A DNA stretch of 14,477 nt from SIG575 sp045595725 (GCA_045595725.1 JAZOAY010000012.1:1-14477), one strand, 5' to 3'. Shown: positions 6,425-13,434, numbered from the stretch's first letter. Numbers and translations are program-made. The notes: generated by a model from the sequence alone, not told the origin.

Positions 6425-7847
6425 TGCAGTAAATTCAGTTGTATGGGGTGTGCCCATGCTTGTTCTCATAATTGGTACGGGAATTTATTTTTCCTGCCGA
6501 TTGGGATTTTTCCAGATTACACGTTTTAAGCATGTTCTTCAGATGACAATTTTATCTGCTTTCAGAAAAAACAAATCAGGAAAAACAAATGACAAAAAAT
6601 CTATTTCACAGTTTCAGGCAATGTCAACAGCTCTTGCAGCAACAATCGGCACAGGAAATATTGCGGGAGTTGCAACAGCCCTGACTGTAGGCGGACCCGG
6701 TGCAGTTTTCTGGATGTGGGTTTCAGCGTTTTTCGGAATGATGACTTCTTTTGCAGAAAACGTTCTCGGTGTCTATTATCGTAAGAAAAACAAAGACGGT
6801 GAATGGGCAGGGGGCGCTATGTACTATATAAGCGAGGGCCTTAAGGAAAGAAAAATCGTAAAGCATTTTGCAAAACCTTTGTCTGTCCTTTTTGCTCTTT
6901 TCTGTGTATTGGCGTCCTTCGGTATAGGTAACATGTCACAAGTTAATGCAATAGCAGTATCTCTTGAAAATTCTTTCAATGTACCGCCTTTGGCTGTGGG
7001 TATAATTGTTGCGGTAATTGTGGGTTTTATATTGCTTGGCGGTGTAAAAAGAATAGGTGCGGTAGCAGAAAAAATTGTTCCGTTTATGGCAATTATTTAC
7101 ATAATTCTCACATTAAGTGTAGTGGTAATTAATATTGACAGTATACCATCTGTTTTTTCTTCGATTTTCAGAAATGCTTTCGGTCTTTCTGCAATCGGTG
7201 GAGGAATAAGCGGTGCTGTAGTGAAAAACGCGATTACAATGGGCTTTAAAAGAGGTGTGTTTTCCAACGAAGCAGGTCTCGGTTCAGCTGTAATTGTCAA
7301 TTCTGTTTCTGACGTAAAAGAACCTGTGGTACAGGGAATGTGGGGCATCTTTGAAGTTTTCTTTGACACAATAGTTGTATGCACTCTTACAGCCTTTACT
7401 GTCCTTTCAACAGGCGTTCTTGAAACAAGCAAACATGAGGGTTCAGCACTTGTGAGCGACGCTTTTGCAGGGGTTTTCGGGGAATTTTCAGGCATGATAC
7501 TTGCAGTTTCTATTACACTTTTTGCTTTTACCACAATTCTCGGATGGTCATTTTACGGAACGAAAAGCGTAGAATACCTTTTCGGTAAAAAAACTACCGT
7601 AATATATAAAATAGTGTTTTCTTTATTCATCGTTGTGGGTGCAACTATGAATCTTTCTCTTGTGTGGGAAATTTCCGACACACTCAATGCACTTATGGCG
7701 ATTCCAAACCTTATCGGTGTTCTGCTTTTGTCAGGTCAGGTTGCAAAAATTACAAAGAACTATGTTGACAGAAAAATAAAAAAACAAAAACAGGAACCAC
7801 TGCTTTCAGCAGATGTGGAAATTCAGTTTGAACAGGAAGGAAGTTGA
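6399..7847 (+). CDS. sodium:alanine/glycine symporter (AGCS family)
   Basis: This 482-aa inner-membrane carrier belongs to the alanine or glycine:cation symporters (AlsT/AgcS). It has about 11 hydrophobic segments. Family signatures are GFFQITRFKHV (36-46), ATIGTGNIAGVATA (81-94) with GGPGAVFW (98-105), GEWAGGAMYYI (134-144) and GFKRGVFSNEAGLGSA (282-297). It should import D- or L-alanine and/or glycine with sodium. The C-terminus is a short basic cytoplasmic tail (451-482). The gene starts inside the last codons of the TRIC gene; GAGG at 6389-6392, also within that gene, is 6 nt from the ATG. The stop is followed after 2 nt by the PHP gene. Confidence 0.93.
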   Translation: MEIIKSINDAVNSVVWGVPMLVLIIGTGIYFSCRLGFFQITRFKHVLQMTILSAFRKNKSGKTNDKKSISQFQAMSTALAATIGTGNIAGVATALTVGGPGAVFWMWVSAFFGMMTSFAENVLGVYYRKKNKDGEWAGGAMYYISEGLKERKIVKHFAKPLSVLFALFCVLASFGIGNMSQVNAIAVSLENSFNVPPLAVGIIVAVIVGFILLGGVKRIGAVAEKIVPFMAIIYIILTLSVVVINIDSIPSVFSSIFRNAFGLSAIGGGISGAVVKNAITMGFKRGVFSNEAGLGSAVIVNSVSDVKEPVVQGMWGIFEVFFDTIVVCTLTAFTVLSTGVLETSKHEGSALVSDAFAGVFGEFSGMILAVSITLFAFTTILGWSFYGTKSVEYLFGKKTTVIYKIVFSLFIVVGATMNLSLVWEISDTLNALMAIPNLIGVLLLSGQVAKITKNYVDRKIKKQKQEPLLSADVEIQFEQEGS

Positions 7848-7849
7848 AA

Positions 7850-8593
7850 ATGTTTTTTCATGAAAAAACCTATGACATTGACGAACTTGTCAGACACAAT
7901 ATGCATATTCACACCACATTTTCAGGTTGTGCGAAACCTGAAATGACGGTAAGTAATATTATTAAAACCGCAAAGGAAGCCGGGCTTTCACTTATAGCTC
8001 TGACAAATCACGACGGTCCGTCAAAAAAGAATGCACTTGCTGATGAAAGAAAAATTCTTCTTGATGAAATAGGGGAAGAAAAAGATATAAAAGTTCTTGT
8101 AGGCGGTGAACTTTCATGTACAGGCATCGGTAAGTTTCTCAATGATGAAGAGTGCGATTTACAGATGGATTATAAACTTTACACACTTAATCATTTTCAT
8201 GTATCATTCTGGGATCAGCCTGAAGATAAATCACCAAGAGGATATGCAGAGCATATGCTCAGAATGGCAGAAAGCGTAATTGAAATGAGAAAAGCGGACT
8301 GTTTTGCCCATCCTTTTATGGCAGGATACATTAAATGCTTTGAAGACAAAACATTGGTTACCAACGAATATACCGATAATGAGCTTGGTGACATAATGGA
8401 AAAAGCCAATAAAAAAGAAATTGCATGGGAACTTAACACAAGTGCAGTTTTAGGAAATCCTGAATTCTACCACCGCTATTTTCAGATAGGCAAAGAAGTG
8501 GGATGCGTTTTCAATGTGGGTACGGATGCCCACAAACTCTGCAACGTAAACAGCCGTCAGTTTGCAGATGAGCTGAAAAGGATTCTTTATTGA
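7850..8593 (+). CDS. PHP-domain metal-dependent phosphoesterase
   Basis: This 247-aa protein has the polymerase-and-histidinol-phosphatase (PHP) metal site spread along the chain: HIH (H19, H21), TNHDG (H54, D55), E87 in GGELSC, H115/H117 in NHFH, H154 in AHPF, and GTDAH (D226, H228). These would hold a trinuclear metal centre for phosphoester hydrolysis in the cytoplasm. No polymerase or helix-hairpin-helix domain is present, so it is a stand-alone enzyme. Candidates are a histidinol-phosphatase-like, nucleotide or oligonucleotide phosphatase; the sequence does not decide. The ATG at 7850 has AGGAAGGAAG (7834-7843) in front of it; an in-frame TTG at 7844 is less likely. It is the last gene of the dut run, directly before a strong terminator. 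There is no biosynthetic neighbour to suggest histidine metabolism. Confidence 0.85.
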   Translation: MFFHEKTYDIDELVRHNMHIHTTFSGCAKPEMTVSNIIKTAKEAGLSLIALTNHDGPSKKNALADERKILLDEIGEEKDIKVLVGGELSCTGIGKFLNDEECDLQMDYKLYTLNHFHVSFWDQPEDKSPRGYAEHMLRMAESVIEMRKADCFAHPFMAGYIKCFEDKTLVTNEYTDNELGDIMEKANKKEIAWELNTSAVLGNPEFYHRYFQIGKEVGCVFNVGTDAHKLCNVNSRQFADELKRILY

Positions 8594-8603
8594 TAAGTAT
8601 TTT

Positions 8604-8643
8604 AAAAGTCTTACGGATACTGAGCGTCCGTAAGACTTTTTTT
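8604..8643 (+). terminator. rho-independent terminator after the PHP gene
   Basis: A perfect 14-bp stem (arms 8604-8617 and 8627-8640, core GTCTTACGGA) with a 9-nt loop ends in seven T (8637-8643). It closes the 4290-8593 transcription unit and insulates the spoIIG promoter just downstream. Confidence 0.92.
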
Positions 8644-8658
8644 GTTTCACCCCACAAA

Positions 8659-8691
8659 TTGACAAAAAGTTCTGAGCAGGAAGGGTATAAT
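8659..8691 (+). promoter_or_regulatory. spoIIG-type promoter with 21-nt spacer (putative Spo0A-dependent)
   Basis: TTGACA (8659-8664) and TATAAT (8686-8691) are both perfect sigma-A hexamers but are 21 nt apart, too far for normal sigma-A use. In Bacillus subtilis the spoIIG and spoIIE promoters show the same oddity (22 and 21 nt) and need Spo0A~P bound at the -35 region. TGACAAA (8660-8666) matches the 0A box TGNCGAA at 6 of 7 positions and overlaps the -35, as in B. subtilis. A second box is not obvious. The site follows the terminator and is the best candidate promoter for spoIIGA-sigE, 287 nt upstream of the first codon. Confidence 0.62.
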
Positions 8692-8810
8692 GTTTATTGT
8701 TAAATGACGTCAAATTGTAATTTAGTGCAGAATACAAAATGAAAAGTGCAATGTTTCGGGAGGGCTTTGCCTCACCCATTTTATATGATAAAAATGTGGT
8801 TTTCTGTGGG

Positions 8811-8828
8811 GGAGATTCACATGTCTCC
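8811..8828 (+). repeat. hairpin unit GGAGA/TCTCC within the mosaic
   Basis: Arms 8811-8815 and 8824-8828 with an 8-nt loop TTCACATG, preceded by extra G and followed by GGC. It resembles the GGGG...CCCG frame of the other hairpins with a weaker stem. Confidence 0.5.
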
Positions 8829-8852
8829 GGCAAGATTTTATGGAATTTATTA

Positions 8853-8875
8853 CGGGCAATTCGTGAATTGCCCCG
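8853..8875 (-). repeat. REP-like hairpin variant with GGGCAATTC arms
   Basis: Arms GGGCAATTC (8854-8862) and GAATTGCCC (8865-8873) form a near-continuous palindrome. Read on the minus strand it is GGGG-CAATTC-AC-GAATTG-CCCG, the same outer frame as copies A to C but with different inner arms. It lies at the same place relative to the ACCGATTG segment as copy A does at 3713-3754. Confidence 0.75.
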
Positions 8876-8907
8876 ACGTTTGTCCAATCGGTGCAATATA
8901 AAATTCA

Positions 8908-8933
8908 GCGTCGCAGACCCGACATTTTGCACT
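8908..8933 (-). repeat. 26-nt dispersed repeat, inverted copy of 3669-3694
   Basis: Exact reverse complement of 3669-3694 over 26 nt, followed outward by a three-unit heptad run (8926-8946 on the minus strand). It forms the right arm of the MITE-like mosaic. Confidence 0.85.
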
Positions 8934-8977
8934 CTGCACTTTGCATTAAATTATGATTTATCAGTGAGGTGATTATC

Positions 8978-9844
8978 CTGCAACAGATAATATACGTTGA
9001 TGTGCTTGTAATTCTCAACCTGATAATTACCTTTCTTCTGCTTTCGGCAACGGAATTCTTCCTCAGAGAAAAAACTAACGGTTGGAGACTTTTTCTCGGT
9101 GCATTTGCAGGGGGGATTTATTCTCTGCAGGTTTTTCTTCCTGAAATGGGAATGCTTCTTAATATACTTTCACGGTTTGTTGCAGGTGTAATTATAACAT
9201 ACATATCATTCGGCTTTAAAACATATAAGCGTTTCCTGAAAATTGTATCCGTTTTTTTATTGATAACCTTTGTTTTTGCAGGTCTTATGATTGGATTATG
9301 GATAATTTTCAGACCGTCAGGAATGCTTATAAATAACTCAACTGTTTATTTCGGTATAAGTCTGCCGGTACTTATTGTGTCAACTGCGGTGTGTTATGTG
9401 CTTGTCAGAATAATTTTCCGTATAATACTTAAAAATAAACCGCAACAGTCAATTTTTGATTTTGTACTTGAATTTGACGGCAGAAAACTTTCAGGCAGAG
9501 CAATGCTTGATACGGGAAACACCCTTACAGAAAGTTTTTCAGGGTATCCTGTTGTTGTGTGTACATACGATTTCTTGAAAAATATTTTTCCCGGTAATTC
9601 CGAAAACTTTTTCAAAGGCGATATAACATTACTTGGTGAAATTGAAGATGAAAACTGGAAAAAAAGAATAAGACTTGTTTCGTTTGCCACAGTTTCTCAG
9701 TCAGGTGCAATGCCATCGTTCCGACCTGACAGACTGATTATAAAAAATGCTTTTGAAACAGATAAAGTTTTCGTAGCGGTGACAAGCCGAAAAAAATATA
9801 TAAACGAAAGTTTTGATATGCTTTTAAATCCTAATTTATTCTGA
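8978..9844 (+). CDS. spoIIGA: SpoIIGA, sporulation sigma-E factor processing peptidase
   Basis: This 288-aa membrane protease activates pro-sigma-E in the mother cell after a signal from the forespore (SpoIIR in known systems). The N-terminal half (about 1-152) has five hydrophobic segments, beginning QQIIYVDVLVILNLIITF, which is the family's YVDxLxxxN start. The C-terminal half is a single-lobe aspartic protease domain with LDTGNTLTE (177-185, catalytic D178) and a PSFRPD segment (246-251). Start choice: GAGGTGAT (8966-8973) is an excellent ribosome binding site and the only in-frame start-like codon at proper distance is CTG 8978 (8 nt after GAGG), giving MQQIIYVDV. The in-frame GTG at 8969 lies inside the ribosome binding site itself and has none upstream; a gene caller limited to ATG/GTG/TTG would report it. 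Neighbour sigE follows after 15 nt. Confidence 0.93.
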   Translation: MQQIIYVDVLVILNLIITFLLLSATEFFLREKTNGWRLFLGAFAGGIYSLQVFLPEMGMLLNILSRFVAGVIITYISFGFKTYKRFLKIVSVFLLITFVFAGLMIGLWIIFRPSGMLINNSTVYFGISLPVLIVSTAVCYVLVRIIFRIILKNKPQQSIFDFVLEFDGRKLSGRAMLDTGNTLTESFSGYPVVVCTYDFLKNIFPGNSENFFKGDITLLGEIEDENWKKRIRLVSFATVSQSGAMPSFRPDRLIIKNAFETDKVFVAVTSRKKYINESFDMLLNPNLF

Positions 9845-9859
9845 AAGGAATGGTAAGAA

Positions 9860-10585
9860 ATGCTGAGAATATTATGGTTTCTCAAACAAAAACTGTATTT
9901 GATTGTTGAAAAACTTGAATATAAATTCATGCCGCAGGAAATCCATTATATTAACGGTCCCGAAACCCTGCCTCCGCCCCTTACGAAGGAAGAAGAAAAG
10001 GAAATAATGGAAAAAATTGAAAGAGGAGACGACAGTGCAAGAGAACCTCTGATTGTTCATAATCTGCGGCTTGTGGTATATATTGCTAAAAAGTTTGAAA
10101 ATTCAGGTGTTCCTACGGAAGATTTAATCTCAATCGGTACAATCGGTCTTATAAAAGCGGTGAATACTTTTTGCCCGTCAAGAAATATAAAACTTGCAAC
10201 TTATGCTTCCAGGTGTGTTGAAAATGAAATTCTCATGTTTCTCAGAAAAACCAATGTTCTGAAAACGGAAGTTTCGATTGATGAACCGCTCAATGTTGAT
10301 TGGGACGGAAATGAATTGCTTCTTTCTGATGTTCTCGGAAGTGAGGCGGATACGGTAGGTCAGCCCATAGAAAGGGAGGATGAACTGAGGCTGCTTCATT
10401 CTCTCATAGACTCTCTGGGAGAAAGAGAAAGGACAATTATGAAAATGCGTTTCGGTATCGGAATGTCCCATGAACACACGCAGAAAGAAGTGGCTGATAT
10501 CCTTGGAATTTCGCAAAGCTATATTTCAAGATTAGAAAAAAGAATTATTGAAAAAATAAAACGCGAAATGGAAAAAGTGTCGTAA
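9860..10585 (+). CDS. sigE: RNA polymerase sporulation sigma factor sigma-E (pro-sigma-E)
   Basis: This 241-aa sigma-70 family protein directs early mother-cell transcription. It aligns along its whole length with B. subtilis sigma-E. The hydrophobic/basic pro-sequence spans residues 1 to about 28 and is followed by the sigma-E signature ETLPPPL (35-41). Region 2 runs from NLRLVVYIAKKFE (68-80) through DLISIGTIGLIKAVNTF (88-104) to KLATYASRCVENEILM (111-126). DEPLNVDWDGNELLLSDVLG (141-160) is the diagnostic linker. Region 4 has TQKEVADILGISQSYISRLE (207-226). Cleavage by SpoIIGA should occur near residues 25-29. AAAGGA (9844-9849) is 10 nt from the ATG. In Bacillus and Clostridium sigG normally follows directly; here it does not. 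Confidence 0.97.
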   Translation: MLRILWFLKQKLYLIVEKLEYKFMPQEIHYINGPETLPPPLTKEEEKEIMEKIERGDDSAREPLIVHNLRLVVYIAKKFENSGVPTEDLISIGTIGLIKAVNTFCPSRNIKLATYASRCVENEILMFLRKTNVLKTEVSIDEPLNVDWDGNELLLSDVLGSEADTVGQPIEREDELRLLHSLIDSLGERERTIMKMRFGIGMSHEHTQKEVADILGISQSYISRLEKRIIEKIKREMEKVS

Positions 10586-10603
10586 GTTTTTTCGGAAATA
10601 CCC

Positions 10604-10631
10604 TTGATTTTTTTCTTTTTAGTGATATGAT
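10604..10631 (+). promoter_or_regulatory. promoter of the MBOAT-DHHW pair
   Basis: TTGATT (10604-10609) and TATGAT (10626-10631) are 16 nt apart, and TGA (10623-10625) gives an extended -10. No terminator separates it from sigE, so read-through from sigE is possible. AGTCGAA (10650-10656), downstream of the start, matches the 0A box TGNCGAA at 6 of 7 positions, which alone is weak evidence. Confidence 0.5.
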
Positions 10632-10670
10632 ATTATAGTATGAAATATTAGTCGAAAAAGAGAGAAAAAT

Positions 10671-12086
10671 ATGGTATTTTCAAGTCTTGTGTTTCTTTGC
10701 ATATTTTTTCCTGCGGTTTTGATTTTATATCACATATGCCCGTATCTGAAAGGAAAAAATGCAATACTTCTGCTTGCAAGCCTTGTGTTTTATGCATGGG
10801 GTGAACCTAAGTGGATAGTAGTGATGATAGTCACAACTTTAATAGATTTTTTAGCCGGTGTCGTAATCGGCAAAGCAAAGAGTAAAGGTGTACGTAAAAC
10901 GGCTCTTGTTTTGTCGGTTGTGGTGACTCTCGGCTTTCTTGTCGTGTTTAAATATCTTAATTTCTTTACAACGAACCTGAGTTTAATATTACCTTTTGAA
11001 ATACCGCAGACAAATCTTGTTTTACCTATCGGTATTTCTTTCTATACTTTCCAGGCATTAAGTTATGTTGTTGACGTTTACAGGGGAGACGTGGATTATC
11101 AGAAGAATTATTTCAATCTTCTTCTTTATGTCAGCATGTTCCCTCAGCTTATCGCAGGACCTATTGTCAGATACGTTGATGTAGCAACTGAGATTGCATC
11201 AAGAAGAGTAAAGTTTACTGACTTTTCTGAAGGAATTACAAAATTTCTTGTTGGTCTTACAAAAAAGGCTGTTTTTGCAAATTTTGTGGGAAAACTTGCG
11301 GAAAACTACCTTGCAGGAGATATGGAAAGTCTGACAGTTCTCGGTGCATGGACAGGCATTATAGCTTATTTCTTCCAGATTTATTTTGATTTCTCAGGCT
11401 ATTCAGATATGGCAATCGGTATAGGAAAAATGCTGGGATTTACATTCAGAGAAAACTTCAATTATCCTTATATTGCAAAGTCCATAACCGATTTCTGGCG
11501 AAGATGGCACATGTCTTTAAGCAGTTTCTTCAGAGATTATGTTTATATTCCTTTGGGTGGCAACAGACGTTTTCAACTGAGAAATATGTTTGTTGTATGG
11601 CTTCTTACAGGCTTCTGGCACGGTGCAAGCTGGAACTTCGTTCTTTGGGGACTTTACTATTTTGTAATGCTTGCTCTTGAAAAATATGTTTACGGAAAAT
11701 TCCTTGAGAAATTGCCGAGGATTTTCAGACATATTTATTCAATTTTTATTGTTATCATCGGTTGGGTGTTCTTCTATTTTGAAGATATGTCATCAATAGG
11801 AAAAATGTTCGGGACAATGTTCGGGGTAACTGATTTTGCGTTGTATTCTCCTGCTGATATCACCACTCTTACAAACAATATTTTCCTTGTTGTAATATGT
11901 GCAGTTGCAGTTACACCACTTATGAGAAATATTTTTGTCAATATTCAGAAAAAACTCAATAAAACGGCAAACGGAATTATTATAAACGGAGTAATGACCT
12001 TTGTTTTTCAGGCGGCAGTACTTTTTCTCTGCGCAGCATGTCTTGTAGGTTCAACTTACAATCCGTTCTTGTACTTCAGATTTTAG
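10671..12086 (+). CDS. MBOAT family O-acyltransferase (AlgI/PatA-like)
   Basis: This 471-aa polytopic membrane enzyme should move an acetyl group from a cytoplasmic donor across the membrane for O-acetylation of an exported polysaccharide. The start MVFSSLVFLCIFFP and YAWGEPKW (41-48) are typical of the AlgI branch. LPIGISFYTFQALSY (118-132), FPQLIAGPIVRY (157-168) and YFDFSGYSDMAIGIGKMLGF (238-257) are further hallmarks. Conserved histidines are H280 in FWRRWHMSLSSFFRDYVYIP and the catalytic H317 in GFWHGASWNF (314-323). At about 11 hydrophobic segments the length is full. The ribosome binding site is weak (GAGAG near 10660). The DHHW gene follows after 12 nt and is the expected partner. The acceptor polymer is unknown; a cell wall polymer, capsule or spore-surface polysaccharide are all possible. 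Confidence 0.93.
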   Translation: MVFSSLVFLCIFFPAVLILYHICPYLKGKNAILLLASLVFYAWGEPKWIVVMIVTTLIDFLAGVVIGKAKSKGVRKTALVLSVVVTLGFLVVFKYLNFFTTNLSLILPFEIPQTNLVLPIGISFYTFQALSYVVDVYRGDVDYQKNYFNLLLYVSMFPQLIAGPIVRYVDVATEIASRRVKFTDFSEGITKFLVGLTKKAVFANFVGKLAENYLAGDMESLTVLGAWTGIIAYFFQIYFDFSGYSDMAIGIGKMLGFTFRENFNYPYIAKSITDFWRRWHMSLSSFFRDYVYIPLGGNRRFQLRNMFVVWLLTGFWHGASWNFVLWGLYYFVMLALEKYVYGKFLEKLPRIFRHIYSIFIVIIGWVFFYFEDMSSIGKMFGTMFGVTDFALYSPADITTLTNNIFLVVICAVAVTPLMRNIFVNIQKKLNKTANGIIINGVMTFVFQAAVLFLCAACLVGSTYNPFLYFRF

Positions 12087-12098
12087 GAGGTTAGAGGA

Positions 12099-13412
12099 AT
12101 GGAAAGAGAAAAACGTATTTATAAAAATCTTTTTGCTGTGTTGTCAGCAATGTTCTTTGTTATTGTACTTGCATTTTTCGGAGTTATCAGTTTCCTTGAT
12201 GTTGATGCAACCGTATCAGAAAGCGAAAACAGAAAACTGGCAGTTAAACCTGAGTTTTCGTTTTCAGCACTTTTTTCAGGTACGTACACGCAGGATTACG
12301 AAAACTATTATTCCGACACCTTTCCTCTGAGAGAAGATTTTATGTCGTTCAGCGATAAAGTCACTTCTTTTCTCACGCGTTTCGGAGGTAAGGAAGATAA
12401 TGTCATTATTAACTATGACAAACATGATTCAGATTTTGTAGGTGAAGGTGTTGAACTGACAACCAAGACAGGTGAGACGGAAAAAGAAACAAAGCAACCT
12501 GAAAAAACAACCAAGAAAAAGCCCGTTGACGACGGTACGGTAAAAGGCTCAATTCTTGTAAGCGGTAAAAGGGCAGTTGAAATTTTCACAGGTTCATCAA
12601 AAATGAGTAAATCCTATGCTGACCTTGTAAACAAGACTGCATCTTCAATGCCGAGTAATGTGAAGTTTTACAATATGCTCGTGCCTACTGCGGCAGAGTT
12701 TTACAGCGGTGACACATATTCTTCAGGTGTTCACTCACAAAAAAAGATTATAAAGTCATCTTATTCTCAGATGAACAAGAACATTGAAAAAATCGATGTA
12801 TATTCACGTCTTGAAAAAGAAACAGACAAATATATCTATTTCAGAACAGACCACCATTGGACGGCAAGAGGAGCATATCTTGGCTATCTTGCTTTCTGTG
12901 AAGTCTCGGGAAATGAACCTGTTAATATAGATGAGCTTGAAACAGGCAAAATTGAAGATTTCGTGGGAAGTCTTTATAAAGCCTCAAGTGCAGATGTTCT
13001 GAAGAAAAATCCCGACTACGTGGAATATTTCAAAACTCGTGTTGATGTTGACGCTCAGGTTTATTCCGACAGCAGAATGGAAAACGGACAGAAAGTGTTT
13101 GTAGTTGCACGTGCGGTTAATTCCGATAATAAATATCTTGCGTTCATCGGTGGTGACCAGCCTCTTGAAAAGATAGTCACAAGCAACAAAAACGGCAAAA
13201 AAATTATTGTTATCAAGGAGTCTTACGGTAATGCACTTGTGCCTTTTCTTTGCGATAACTATGAGGAAGTTTATGTTGTTGACCCGAGAAAAACAAATTT
13301 CGACCTGTCTTCTTTTGTGGCAAATCAGTCAATAGACGAAGTGCTGATGATTAATTACACTTTTGCAATGTCAAATGAAACTTACAAAGAAGCTCTTTTA
13401 TCTATGCTATAA
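12099..13412 (+). CDS. DHHW family protein, AlgX/AlgJ-like O-acetyltransferase partner
   Basis: This 437-aa protein has an N-terminal signal anchor (11-33) and an extracytoplasmic SGNH-like domain. SESENRKLAVKPEF (40-53) and YYSDTFPLRE (70-79) are the conserved membrane-proximal motifs. TDHHWTARGAY (250-260) is the name-giving DHHW signature, and KESYGNALVPFL (373-384) carries the presumed nucleophile S375. S375 with the DHHW Asp/His would form the Ser-His-Asp set that places acetyl groups on polysaccharide delivered by the MBOAT partner. Residues about 120-146 are a Thr/Lys/Glu-rich low-complexity linker, probably a species-variable insertion. GGAGG (12086-12090) overlaps the MBOAT stop. The pairing MBOAT + DHHW is widespread in Clostridia; the polymer is not known. 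Confidence 0.9.
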   Translation: MEREKRIYKNLFAVLSAMFFVIVLAFFGVISFLDVDATVSESENRKLAVKPEFSFSALFSGTYTQDYENYYSDTFPLREDFMSFSDKVTSFLTRFGGKEDNVIINYDKHDSDFVGEGVELTTKTGETEKETKQPEKTTKKKPVDDGTVKGSILVSGKRAVEIFTGSSKMSKSYADLVNKTASSMPSNVKFYNMLVPTAAEFYSGDTYSSGVHSQKKIIKSSYSQMNKNIEKIDVYSRLEKETDKYIYFRTDHHWTARGAYLGYLAFCEVSGNEPVNIDELETGKIEDFVGSLYKASSADVLKKNPDYVEYFKTRVDVDAQVYSDSRMENGQKVFVVARAVNSDNKYLAFIGGDQPLEKIVTSNKNGKKIIVIKESYGNALVPFLCDNYEEVYVVDPRKTNFDLSSFVANQSIDEVLMINYTFAMSNETYKEALLSML

Positions 13413-13413
13413 T
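13405..13413 (+). promoter_or_regulatory. possible extended -10 promoter of the exonuclease gene
   Basis: TGCTATAAT (13405-13413) overlaps the stop of the DHHW gene and forms a consensus extended -10. No good -35 is seen at 16-18 nt. Start would be near 13420, directly at the AAGGAAG ribosome binding site (13420-13426). Confidence 0.35.
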
Positions 13414-13434
13414 TAAGTTAAGGAAGTTAAAGTT

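Larger units (their letters stand above)
8718..8953. mobile_element. MITE-like repeat mosaic with inverted ends and internal hairpins
   Basis: The ends are imperfect inverted repeats: TAATTTAGTGCA (8718-8729) and its partner TGCATTAAATTA (8942-8953) differ at one position, and similarity continues inward through heptad runs (8725-8752 and 8926-8946) to a CGGG on each side. Inside lie three hairpins: 8757-8777 (imperfect), 8811-8828 (GGAGA/TCTCC) and 8853-8875 (GGGCAATTC/GAATTGCCC). The right half contains the 26-nt match to 3669-3694. No coding capacity of note and no clear target duplication were found. A non-autonomous element mobilised by, or derived from, a RAYT-type system is inferred. 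Confidence 0.6.

Noticed and set aside
8450..8932. 160-codon minus-strand ORF
   Set aside because: It spans the PHP gene end, a perfect terminator and the repeat mosaic, and has no recognisable domain.
8927..8957. Outward promoter at the right end of the mosaic (TTGCAC-19-TATGAT)
   Set aside because: The spacing and hexamers are poor; it could still be a weak secondary promoter for spoIIGA, but I cannot support it.
8739..8972. 77-codon ORF across the repeat mosaic
   Set aside because: It is made entirely of the hairpins and the dispersed 26-nt repeat, has no ribosome binding site, and its residues are those expected from reading through repeats.
10650..10656. Spo0A box AGTCGAA in front of the MBOAT gene
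   Set aside because: A single 6/7 match in AT-rich DNA is expected by chance, and there is no second box.
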